Assembly (NCBI GenBank): GCA_964621165.1
Contig: CAZULC010000015.1
Coordinates: forward strand, 1-46,752
Direction of reading: 5' to 3'
From: UMGS1696 sp964621165
GTDB lineage: Bacteria > Bacillota > Clostridia > Oscillospirales > CAG-272
DNA length: 46,752 bases
Positions 1 through 9,800 of the stretch are shown one piece after another. Below the pieces are notes generated by a model. That model was not told where the DNA came from and did no database searches. It saw only the letters and a list, made by a program, of their open reading frames with translations. The number at the start of each line of letters is the position of its first letter. The stretch's first letter is position 1. The translations under genes and the position numbers were made by a program.

Positions 1-62
1 CCGCTGCGGCATTGCATTTTAAGAAAAGGACTGCAAGGTTTTGTTTGCTGAATGACCACACC

Positions 63-1073
63 TCAAAGCGCCGCCTCGAAGTACACGATTTTCTCCCGCC
101 TCCAGGTGTACGTCCCCCTTATTTTCTCCTCATCCCATATCACGGCGGGGTAGGAGTATTCTCCCGGCTCGTCTTCAAGCGTCAGAGCTTTCTCAAAATG
201 CAGACCATCCCTTGACGTCATCAGGCACAGGGGAGTCCGTTCTATCTTCACGGGATTACAGCACAGCACCAGTCCCTTCGGAGTTTTCACCAGATCCAGA
301 CCGCTGTTGTTGTTCTCAAGCTCCAGCGGGTACGCCATGCCCCAGTGGATTCCGTCGGGGGAGTCGCTGCGGTAGACCCGTTCATTTTTCGACCGAAGCA
401 GCATGTGAACGCCCTCGTCGTCCTCCCACAAAGTCGGCTGTATTACCTCGACTTCCTCCGACGGCAGAGGAATCAGACAGCTGCGGTCGAACTCTTTTGC
501 GCCATCCTGAGAATGAATTCGTGGGTTCGCTCTACTGTTTGGCTTAGAAAGTGCCGTGTTTGCCTGTCGGGGCTTCCCGACTTCCCATGTGTAGCCGTTG
601 TCGGTGGAACGGTCGGTGAACGCGCGCCATGCTCCCCGCTCGATTGACGCACCGGCAAGTATGGAGCCGTCACGGAGGCGTATTGGCTTGTTCTTTACTG
701 GCCCCCGTCCGCCGTCCTTTTCTTCGCAGAGCAGTGTTGGCTCGCCCCAGCTGTGACCGCCGTCGGATGAGGTGACGAGCATTGTGTGCCAGTAGGGAAT
801 GGTTCTGCCCACCTTGTAGAACAGAAGCAGCTCTCTTCCGTTGTCGAACAGTACCGGGTTCCAGTGGGGTATGTTTTCGGAGTCGGATGCGCACACGGGC
901 TTGCTCCAGACGCGATTCTGCCGGAGTGCGGAGTAAATCCGAACGTCATCATGCCCCTCGTGAGTCCCGCCGAACCATGCCGCAACGGTGACGTCCCCGA
1001 TTTGAACCAGCGTGGATGCGTGGCACTGCGGCGTGTTTTTTTCGTAGATGAATTCCTTGCAAAGCAGGTTCAT
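63..1073 (-). CDS. Sialidase-like BNR-repeat protein (cytoplasmic)
   Basis: This 336-residue protein resembles the BNR_2/exo-alpha-sialidase superfamily. Asp-box-like turns are visible, such as SSDGGHSWGEP near residue 103, STDNGYTWEVG near 156 and RSDSPDGIHWG near 236, as expected of a six-bladed propeller. An early FGGTHEGHDDVRIY stretch and a central NKPIRLRDGSILAG stretch are typical of the family. No signal peptide is present, so it should act in the cytoplasm. It would hydrolyse a terminal acidic or other glycan residue, but the exact substrate cannot be read, because many BNR_2 members are not proven sialidases and no clear FRIP motif is seen. An AAAGGAG ribosome binding site lies seven bases before the ATG. 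It is a single gene running towards the window edge. Confidence 0.75.
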   Translation of the reverse strand: MNLLCKEFIYEKNTPQCHASTLVQIGDVTVAAWFGGTHEGHDDVRIYSALRQNRVWSKPVCASDSENIPHWNPVLFDNGRELLLFYKVGRTIPYWHTMLVTSSDGGHSWGEPTLLCEEKDGGRGPVKNKPIRLRDGSILAGASIERGAWRAFTDRSTDNGYTWEVGKPRQANTALSKPNSRANPRIHSQDGAKEFDRSCLIPLPSEEVEVIQPTLWEDDEGVHMLLRSKNERVYRSDSPDGIHWGMAYPLELENNNSGLDLVKTPKGLVLCCNPVKIERTPLCLMTSRDGLHFEKALTLEDEPGEYSYPAVIWDEEKIRGTYTWRREKIVYFEAAL

Positions 1074-1169
1074 ACAGCTTCTCCTTTGGTTATAGTAAAG
1101 AATTGAACAAAGTTGTCGCGTAAATTACGAAATGCGTGCGATTTACTGCGGCAATATTTTCGTAAGGTC

Positions 1170-1198
1170 TTGACAATTCCGCATTTTTGCGTTATAAT
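1170..1198 (+). promoter_or_regulatory. Consensus promoter of tRNA-Gly
   Basis: A perfect TTGACA (1170-1175) and TATAAT (1193-1198) are separated by 17 bases. The tRNA begins nine bases after the -10 box, so the primary transcript has almost no 5' leader. Confidence 0.9.
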
Positions 1199-1206
1199 AT
1201 ACACGT

Positions 1207-1277
1207 GCAGATGTAGTTTAGTGGCAGAACTTCAGCTTCCCAAGCTGACCGTGCGGGTTCGATTCCCGTCATCTGCT
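1207..1277 (+). tRNA. tRNA-Gly(CCC)
   Basis: The acceptor stem GCAGATG (1207-1213) pairs perfectly with CATCTGC (1270-1276). The anticodon loop TTCCCAA sits between CAGC and GCTG, giving anticodon CCC, which reads glycine GGG codons. The T arm contains GGGTTCGATTCCC. The 3' CCA is not encoded, so it must be added by tRNA nucleotidyltransferase. The 71-base length is normal for tRNA-Gly. Confidence 0.95.
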
Positions 1278-1282
1278 TCGCG

Positions 1283-1325
1283 GCAGTGTTGGTTCCGTTA
1301 TCGGAGTCGGACCTGCTGTTTTTTT
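1283..1325 (+). terminator. Probable intrinsic terminator after tRNA-Gly
   Basis: An imperfect hairpin (GCAG...GGTTCCG pairing with CGGACC...CTGC) is followed by a run of seven T at 1319-1325. It would end the tRNA-Gly transcript before the convergent alpha-galactosidase gene. Confidence 0.5.
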
Positions 1326-1340
1326 GTTGGCTTAGGACGC

Positions 1341-2927
1341 TCAGAACCATCGGAAGGCGACTTCTTCCCCGTTTATCAGCCATTTTTCCGGGCAGACCGA
1401 TTCCATCCAGTCGAGGGGAACGGCGCGGTCGGACTGGACTGAGTTGACACAGAAGCCCTCGCGGATGTCGGCGAATTCACTCTCCGTCGGAACGTCCGGC
1501 TTGCAGGAGACAAAGAGAGGCGAGCCGCTGAGTGAGAGCAGCTTTAGCCACTGTTTATTACAGCTCCACGGGAATTTTCCCATGATTCCCACACAGTCCG
1601 CGTCGGCGGCATAGAAGGTGCCGTTCTGCATCATGCGGAATGCCAAAGTGTTGACGCCCATTTTCCGCGTTCTCTCCCATTCCATGCCCGACGTGTCGTC
1701 TCCCGTGCGGTTCAGTTCAACCAGTCCGGCGCAGAGGTGACCGATAGTATTGCAGCCGATGAGAACCACGTCCGGTCCCGCTGCCTCACGGATTGCGCGG
1801 TAGAGGTCGAGTATTATCTCAGCTGAGGTTTTGGTGTTGTCGTGGAAGCTCCATTTACCGTCCGCCAGATTTTCGTGAGCCTGAAATCCCCATTTGCCGA
1901 ATATGTCAAAGGTGGAAAAATCATGCTTGATGAGGGTGTATCCCCAACCTATAAGCATCTCGGTAGTTTTGCGCACGTATTCAAGAACAGCCGGATGGGA
2001 CGGGTCGAGAGCGGAGGGGTTGTGAGAGAAATGACATTCCGCCGGCAGTCTGCATTCTCCGTGAGCGTCAGCTAAATAGCGGACCCAGATTCCGGGCTTC
2101 ACGCCAATCGCCTTCATTTCTTCAGCAAGTCCAGCCATATCGGGGAAGGAAGCCTTTGTCTCAGTCCATGGACCGTCGCAGCTGTATTTTGACCAGCCGT
2201 CGTCGATTACCATGTAGGGAGCGTTGTCATTTCCCGCGCACAGCTCTGCCACCAGCTTAGAGTCGCGCAGAATGTCCTCGTGGCTGCTGTTTCCGTAGGC
2301 GTAATACCAGTTGTTGGAGCCGTAAACCGGGCGGGATGTTGTCAGGCATTCGGTACACATCTCCCCACAGAATGCCCGTCCGGCTTCATAAGCGGAACAG
2401 TTTTCGTATGTGCGGAAGAGTACGTCCCCAGCCTCAAGGGTGCGTCCACATAAAACAACGCCGCGTGCGCCGCTTCGGATGTCCATTGTCAAAGTCACGA
2501 ACGCAGTGGTGTACTGCCATGAGCAGAGGGAAGAGGGGCGAACCTTGACGCCATAACAGTCGGTCCGGCGGTTTTCATAAGAGCGGTTGAGGTCCGTTCC
2601 GTTTGAGACGAGAAAATACCATTGCATGCGCCGTTCAGGTACAATTCCGCGCCATTCCAAATCGCCGTAGCCTCTCTCCCATGCGTCGCCCATCACGCGG
2701 ACCGGGTCAGTGCGGCATTCTTCTTCGTTGAAGCGCCAATTCAGGCGGATATAGCACAGCGGCGTGGTATCTGCGGTGACGGAAACATGCAGTGCGTCGG
2801 CTTCGCAGTCGAGCGAATAGGAAACGTCGTCAAAGGAGCCGGAGGGGATGGGGAGGTGCTTGGTGGAGATGTGGCCGGTGGAGGATTCATATGTGATGGT
2901 GATTGAATCAGGTAATCGTGTGGTCAT
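1341..2927 (-). CDS. GH36-type alpha-galactosidase
   Basis: This is a clan GH-D alpha-galactosidase-like enzyme of 528 residues that would release terminal alpha-galactose from oligosaccharides. Numbered from an upstream ATG at 2936, IKHDF holds the likely nucleophile Asp339, and NRTGDDTSG near 410 holds the likely acid/base Asp. VIDDGW near 245 and KPGIWVRY near 280 are typical barrel strands; the N-terminal ~190 residues form a beta-rich domain. No signal peptide is seen. The start is placed at 2927 because AAAGG directly abuts the first ATG (2936) but lies nine bases before the second, in frame ATG. It is a single gene with its own promoter at 3032-3060. Substrate specificity within GH36/GH27 is not certain. 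Confidence 0.85.
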   Translation of the reverse strand: MTTRLPDSITITYESSTGHISTKHLPIPSGSFDDVSYSLDCEADALHVSVTADTTPLCYIRLNWRFNEEECRTDPVRVMGDAWERGYGDLEWRGIVPERRMQWYFLVSNGTDLNRSYENRRTDCYGVKVRPSSLCSWQYTTAFVTLTMDIRSGARGVVLCGRTLEAGDVLFRTYENCSAYEAGRAFCGEMCTECLTTSRPVYGSNNWYYAYGNSSHEDILRDSKLVAELCAGNDNAPYMVIDDGWSKYSCDGPWTETKASFPDMAGLAEEMKAIGVKPGIWVRYLADAHGECRLPAECHFSHNPSALDPSHPAVLEYVRKTTEMLIGWGYTLIKHDFSTFDIFGKWGFQAHENLADGKWSFHDNTKTSAEIILDLYRAIREAAGPDVVLIGCNTIGHLCAGLVELNRTGDDTSGMEWERTRKMGVNTLAFRMMQNGTFYAADADCVGIMGKFPWSCNKQWLKLLSLSGSPLFVSCKPDVPTESEFADIREGFCVNSVQSDRAVPLDWMESVCPEKWLINGEEVAFRWF

Positions 2928-3001
2928 GGTGGTCATCCTTTCGTGATGTTATAGTGAGGAAGCTCCCGCAAAAGCTGCCATATATTTCAGCCTTTTTCAC
3001 G

Positions 3002-3014
3002 GGAAATAATTTCC
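3002..3014. promoter_or_regulatory. Perfect 13-base palindrome in the alpha-galactosidase leader, possible operator
   Basis: GGAAATAATTTCC is a perfect odd-length palindrome lying about 10-25 bases downstream of the predicted transcription start of the alpha-galactosidase gene. A sugar-responsive repressor binding here would block transcription. No candidate regulator is encoded in the window. Confidence 0.3.
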
Positions 3015-3031
3015 AGAGAGCTTGCTTAAAC

Positions 3032-3060
3032 ATTATATCACAGCTGCCACAATAAGTCAA
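3032..3060 (-). promoter_or_regulatory. Promoter of the alpha-galactosidase gene
   Basis: On the minus strand TTGACT (3055-3060) and TATAAT (3032-3037) are 17 bases apart, leaving a leader of about 100 bases before the start codon. Confidence 0.8.
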
Positions 3061-3133
3061 ATGAAACAGGAAATTAAACTAAAAAATAAATTGTCTGCAC
3101 AACTGTGGCGTTGATGTGGTATCCCATCACCGT

Positions 3134-3171
3134 AAAAAAAACCCTTCAAGTTAAACCTAACTCAAAAGGGT
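3134..3171 (-). terminator. Intrinsic terminator of the tRNA-Leu/tRNA-fMet transcript
   Basis: On the minus strand ACCCTTTTGAGTT pairs with AACTTGAAGGGT around a six-base loop, followed by seven T. The stem spans 3141-3171. Confidence 0.85.
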
Positions 3172-3181
3172 ATCTTTTCGC

Positions 3182-3255
<74 letters not shown>

Positions 3256-3305
3256 ATATATAATTGCTTCAAGGAAAACATCTGCTTTTGCTGACATATC
3301 AGCCA

Positions 3306-3391
3306 TGCCGGACACCGGGCTTGAACCGGTACGTAACTTTCGTTACACGGGATTTTAAGTCCCGGGCGTCTGCCAATTCCGCCAGTCCGGC
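3306..3391 (-). tRNA. tRNA-Leu(TAA)
   Basis: An 86-base class II tRNA with acceptor stem GCCGGAC/GTCCGGC, a long variable arm (GTAACGAAAGTTAC hairpin) and anticodon loop CTTAAAA, giving TAA, which reads UUA leucine codons. CCA is not encoded. It is the first gene of the two-tRNA transcript. Confidence 0.95.
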
Positions 3392-3436
3392 TAACTCATT
3401 ACTCCCGTGAGATGTGTTATTCCCTATCGCTTATTT

Positions 3437-3465
3437 ATTATATCACACCGCGCCAACTTTGTCAA
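3437..3465 (-). promoter_or_regulatory. Consensus promoter of the tRNA-Leu/tRNA-fMet operon
   Basis: On the minus strand a perfect TTGACA (3460-3465) and TATAAT (3437-3442) are separated by 17 bases, about 45 bases before tRNA-Leu. Confidence 0.9.
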
Positions 3466-3804
3466 TAGGTTTTAAGAAAAAACTTTGATATTTTTCCGAT
3501 TTTCTTTGCCGCACATCACATCCGATGAAATTCCGGCTGAAATCCGATTTGTCATAGCCTGTTGGCAATCGTCCATAAAAAATACTATAATTTGATTAAA
3601 CCCACACCACCTGCAATCGACTGCACTACAACACCCTGCTTCACCTGAAACAGAGCAAATCCGACGCAAAAATGGTATTCATCCACGTCCCGTCCAGAAA
3701 AAACATAACGGAATTTGCTGATTTCAGGACGAAATTGCTTGCAGCTATATCAAAAATTGAAAGCTGCCTCTGAAAAATCAGGATTAAATTTTATTAAGCA
3801 TAAC
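3466..3804. other. Intergenic stretch without a recognisable gene
   Basis: About 340 bases between the tRNA promoter and the terminator of the surface protease. Only short ORFs without ribosome binding sites are present, and their composition does not look like protein. No repeat or structured RNA was recognised. Confidence 0.5.
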
Positions 3805-3838
3805 AAAAACCTCCCACAGCATTTCTGCCATAGGAGGC
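3805..3838 (-). terminator. Intrinsic terminator of the surface protease gene
   Basis: On the minus strand CCTCC-TATGGCA pairs with TGCTGTG-GGAGG around a GAAA loop, followed by TTTTTG. It lies about 50 bases after the protease stop codon. Confidence 0.85.
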
Positions 3839-3885
3839 TTTTTCTGGTTTACAGGAATTCAGGCAAACCGGATTATCGGTTTATC

Positions 3886-6800
3886 TTACTTCGCTGTCTT
3901 GGTCAGGTAGGTGTAGATCATTGCGGCAACTTCTGCGCGGTTTGCGTTTTCGGTCGCGTTGATGTCTTCGCCTTCTACAAGAAGTCCTTCGGATACAGCC
4001 CATGTTACGCTCTCAGCTGCCCAATCGGATACAACTGCCTTCTCGGAAAGGGAAGTGGTTGTTTCATAGATTGTGACGCCCTTGAACTGAGCATATCTGT
4101 AGATGATTGCGGAAAGTTCCTGACGTGTTACTGCCTTGAGAGGAGCGTATGTGCCGTCTTCGTAGCCGTTTACGAGGCCAACGGAAGCAGCCCATTCAAC
4201 AGCGGCGGTGTACCATTCGTCTGCTGGAACGTCGGAGAATGTGCCAGCTGATTCAACAGCGGGTTCGCCTTCGAGACGGTAGAGGATAGTTACAACAGTA
4301 GCGCGGTTGAGTTCCTTATCAGGTGAGAATGTTGTGTCGCTTGTACCGTTCATGATGTCTGCATTGTACAGATATTCAACAGCGGTGTAGAACCAGTCGT
4401 CAGTAGAAACATCAGTGAAGGGCATACTCTTTACAGGAGTTTCAGGAATTTCAGGTTCTGTGGGAGTGACAGGTTCTTCTACAACAACGGGTTCTTCTGC
4501 AACAACAGGTTCTTCAGGTTCAACCGGACTTGTGGGCTGGTTGGACTTTGTGAAGAAAGGAGCTGTATATGGGTTGAGAACCGGAATAGGTGAGTCGCTT
4601 CCGCTGACAATGAGACCGCAGCGAGAGCAATATGTCTTGCCGTTCTTGATTCCAGCATAGCCTTCTTCGGTTACAAAGTCGTGACCGAGAGCAAGAACTG
4701 TTCTGGATTCGGTTTCGCCACACTCGGAGCATGTGCGTGTTTCAACACCGTTCTCTGTGCAGGTAGGTTCAATGGTAACAACCCATTCGCTCCATTCGTG
4801 ACCGTCATCTTCAGAATCGAGTTCAACAGTTACCTCGTCGATAATTTCATCACCATCAACACTGTCGTTGAGTTCGTGAGTTTCCACAACTACTTCAGTG
4901 TATTCGTCGGTGAGACGTTCAAATTCAATCTTGATAACAGGTTTGCCGGCAGGAGCAGCATTTGTATGAGCAAACGCAATTGTAATAATTCCGTCATCTT
5001 CGTTGGATGCCACAACTGCTGCCGCAGAATCGTATTCGGGAGCTGTTACACCGATGAACTTCAGTACGGATGATTCATAGGAAATCTCATACTTACCGTT
5101 TGTAACATCAATATCTTCGGTTACGTCAACAACGAGCTTGTTATTGTTGATGACAGGATCGCCGATTTCGCCGGAAGTAGAATCAATTCCAACTGAAGCG
5201 TTTACAGAGTTGAGTCCACCAACCGGTGTAGTGGAAGACTGTTTCTTTGCGGCTGCAACAGCGTCGCTGGAAGCGGATTTATCGGAAACGAACTTGCGTG
5301 ACATATTAGCAAGTGCTGAGGATTCTGCAAGATTCGATGTAGCTTCTGCAAAGTCGGCTTCTGTGAATGTCTGAGCTTCAACGGTCTTTGTGAAATCAGT
5401 CTTGAGTTCTGCTGCTTTAACTTCGCTCGGCTTGCTTTCTGCGTTAGCAGCTGCGTCTGCTGTCTCTCCGGTATTGATTACTTCAAGAAGAGCAGCGGGC
5501 CATACAGCGTCTCCAAAATCACCGAATTTTTGACCAGTGAATCCTGTTGTATAGTCAACATATTTGAGCTGGTAGAGCTCATTTGTTTCACCATTGAAGT
5601 GTGACAGATACAGGTTTCCGTCATTCAACCCCATGAGGAGTGAGTTGAACTGATATCCATCATAATCCGGGTAGACAAGATTCAGATCAGTTGGTAAAAA
5701 GTCAAAGTATAGACTTCCCGTCCCGTCGTAATAAAATACCCAAATCCAGTTGTTATCGGTAAGTGCATAAAAGACATCAGCATAGGGTTCTGTTGAAGTG
5801 TCAACGCCGCCCCACGCTACTGCGACAAACTTGGTAGCGCCGGGTGTATATGCTGCTAAGTAGGAAGAGAAATTCCAACCGTAACCGAAAGAGTTCTCCA
5901 CAGGAGTTATTGGTCCGCTTTCATCACTGTTCATAAGGAAAAATCCTGAGTATACACCGAACATGAAAGGAAGTCCTTCATTTTCGGAGCTATAGTAAGC
6001 GATATCGGTATCGTATACTGGTGCGCCAAATCCACAAACTCCGTCAGATATATCGACAGTCTCACCTGTGTCAGGATCGACAACGTACATCATACCTGCA
6101 GTATTCTGCTGATACATATAGTTTGTTCCATCGATGTCGGAATCCCAGTTCCATGTAGCGTTTACAATATCGGTGTCAAGGTCAGCAGTTTTTTCCCATG
6201 TTTCATCCTCAGCAGTGTACCATTCAACAAGGATAGGATTTCCGTTTTCATCCTGAAGAGCAGCTCCCATTGCAATTTCTAACACGGAAACGTTTACAGT
6301 GCATGTTGCGGTCTTTGAAGGATCAAGAACAGATGTTGCAGTGATTATTGCGGTACCTTCTCCAACACCAGTAACAACGCCCTTAGCGCTTACAGTAGCG
6401 ACTGAGGGGTCAGAGGATGTCCATGTTACATCTCTGTTAGTAGCGGTCCAAGGCTGAACTGCAGCTGTCAGATAAGTAGTTCCTTCAACTAGAATATCGA
6501 CTTCTGAAGGAGTAACCTTAACGCCTGTGATTTCGTCGGTAGGATCACTCCAGCTTTCGCCACCTGTTGCTTTTTCGGGAATAATTAGGCATGTAAGTTC
6601 ATCCCAAAGATCTTCGTGTTGAGTATATTCGCCGGTTGCAGGGTCTATTTCGTAAAGATACGAGAATCCCCAAATGCCATCTGCGTAGTAGCTGTTCCAT
6701 ATGAGCATGCCAGTGTTCGGGTTGATTTCCATACCCTGTACATACTGAGATGCGCTCAGGTTTGTTTCTACAAGAAGCTCAGGATCTGAAATTGTATCAA

Positions 6801-9800
6801 GAGTGAACTTATATACTTCTCCAGAGCCATACTTATTGCAGTAGAATGTACCTTCAGCGTCGCATGCAAGGGTGTTCGTAGGAACGCCAATCTCGCCAAC
6901 ATTGCTGATTTCCCCTGTTAGTTTGTCAACAGTAACGAGATAACCATCTGCAACACCGTAAATTGTGTCGTCAGCCTTGTTGTAAGCCATATCAGTGAGA
7001 ACCAAACCGGTGTTGCATACATATGTCAAATCAGTGAGGTCATCTTCAGGCATTACATATAGATCTCCGCTGTCAGTTGAAGCGAATACGAGGTGGTCAA
7101 TGATTGTTGCCGCATAGAACGTAAGATTGCTGGGTTCGTATTCAACGATATCACTAACTTTTGAGGTCAGTGTGAAGGATGTCCAGAAGTTATAGTCGCA
7201 GTCGAAAGCGATCATTTCCGGAAGAGGCTGTTCTTCGCCAATCTGTACATTGAGGGCATATGTGGAAACATTAAGTGCATAGTCGTAAACCTGAATAAGG
7301 AACTTCTTGCCGTTTACGCCATCAAGGTCGAGTTCGTATGTAGCAGTCTCACCTGCTGTAATGTCCTCTTTGGAACCGGTAGCAGAGTAGTACTTAGAAC
7401 CGGAGCCGTTATAAAGAATTACTGCGGAAATATATTCGTTGTCGGAAGCAACAACTTCGAGCTTATTGTTCTGAACATCAAGAAGAACTTTCTGGATTTC
7501 AGGAGCGGTGTTGTCAATTGTTGCGTTGATGCTGAATGTAGCGCCGTCGCCGAGAGCATCCCAGTCAACATTGCCTTCGTCATCAACGTAGTACTCGGGA
7601 GCGAGAGTCAGTGCGAAGCTGAGATCATCGCCCTCTTCAATGTTTTCCAGTGAAACATCGGGCTTTAGAGACCAGCCAGTGTTATACCAGTAACCGCCAT
7701 TTACATAATAATATGCAGCGTCAACTGCTCCTGGCAGGCTTTCTTGGAGGATTTCGCCCGTGGTTTCATCAATAACGGTGAATTTTGAGGCAGCCGCGTT
7801 TCTGATGGAAGTAAAATATACCTTGGAGATCTCGTCATTGCTGTTGATTGCGGTGCGTTCGGAATGATATTCTTCATCATGAACGAGTCCCTCAAACGGG
7901 TTGGCTCCGAAGTAGTAAATGCCGGAGTCACCGTCGTATGATACTGCGTATGTGTTGGCGTAGTAAGAGCCAACATAAGGCTCACGTACTTCCTCGTCAT
8001 AAATGTACTCGAGGAAGGAACCTTTGTCGAACATCGAAGAATCAGTCCAGTTGCCGTAGAAGCCGAGAACCGGGATGGAATGAGCAGGCATTACAGCGCC
8101 GTCTTCGGTGTTTGCGGACTGAACATAGATGTATGCTTCGATATATGCGCCATTTTCATAGTTCTCATCGAGCATTTTCTTTGTTTCGTCCTCGAGAACA
8201 ATGTCAACCTTTACGTTGATAGACTTGTTTGCACCGATTTCGACAGAGTCAACCTCAAGACCTGTGAGAATGAGGTATGCGTCATATGATGTTACCTCGC
8301 CGTCCTCATCAACGTCTGCCAGTGTTTCGTCGATATCGTCGATGTTTCCTGCAACGAAGTTGATGATTATCTGTGCGTCTTTAGCGTCTGTCTTGCCATC
8401 GTTGTTAAGATCGCAGTCATAAAGCGCTGTGGGAACAAATTCCTCGCCGTCAACCGTGTATGTAACAGAAGCCGCAAGAGGAGTTGTCCATGTGTCAAGG
8501 TATGTGCCAATGTCATAGTCGTAGTTCACATAGTAGTCGAATGTATCCTGTGTGAATACGTCAGTCTTGAAGGTGTATTCATGGGTTTCGTCTGTAAGGT
8601 TGTTTACAGTGAATTCTACAGAATACTCGCCGGTCTTGTCAGGATCGTCGCCGAGTTCAGCTTTAACTTTGCCGTCGGCTGCGCCTGCGTTTGAACCGTC
8701 AGCCATTATGATGTAGGAATCTGCGGAAACTGCAGCGCCTACGTTTGCAAGACCTGCGCCCTGCTTCAAAATGGAGTAGTAGTTACCGTCGCTTTCCTCT
8801 TCAAACAGAGGTTCTGCTGTGGACATGAGAAGACTCTGTATAAGTGTACGTGCGTCTTCGCCTGTCTTTTCTTCGAGGTCATTTTCACGGATGTACTGAG
8901 CAATAACTGCTGCCATACCAGCAACCTGAGGAGCAGCCATTGATGTACCGGACATGTTTTCGTAAGCTTCTCCGCCTTCAACAGCGCCGTTTACGGAGTA
9001 GATGTTTCCGCCAGGAGCTGTGATTTCAGGCTTGAGTTCGAGAGAACCAGGAACACCCCAAGAGCTGAAGTCGCTCATTGTGTAGTAGTCGCCGGCTGTG
9101 ATTGTGGAATTAACACTGTCGGTGATTGATAATGTACCTGTGTAGTACAGTACATTGCCTTCGTCATCTGTAACAGGAGTGGAAGCCGCTTTGATTAGAT
9201 TGCCGTCAGCCTGAGTAATGGATACGCAGGGAGCGTTGTAGGTGTAACCATCAAGGTTCATGCTGATTGTGCCGGAGGTGTTGTTGTAGATGATTGTAGC
9301 AACTGCACCGGCAGCAACTGCGGCGTTAGCCTTCTGGTAGAAGGAAGTGGTGCCGCGTGAGCAGAAAGCAACCTTGCCTTCAAGTACATCGCTAACCGCT
9401 GCCCAGTCATCCTCAGTTCCTACACCGTCGATGAAGACATATTCATAGTCACCGGGAATGCTGGTCATAGGATCGTTGCCGTAACCGCTGGTTTCGGTGT
9501 AGAAGATTGCGTTTTCTTCAACAGTTACAAAGTTACCGGTTGTGCCGGCATTTTCAACGGAAGCGACGCTGAGAGAGTTGGTGTAGGATCCTGGAGAACC
9601 TGCAGTGTCAAAGCTTACGTCATCACTGTAAAGATAGCCTGTAAAGTTGTAGGAATTCTCAGCCCAGCTATAGGAGTTGCCTGCTGACATTGTGACAACT
9701 GTACCAGATTCAACAAGATTGTCGAGTATTGTCTGATATACATAATTGCCTGATTCTTTTGAGGGGCCCGCACTTCCGGAACCAAGAGAAAGGTTAACGG

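Noticed and set aside
3472..3669. 65-codon minus-strand frame in the gap after the tRNAs
   Set aside because: Cys-rich random-looking sequence without a ribosome binding site; it begins in AT-rich spacer.
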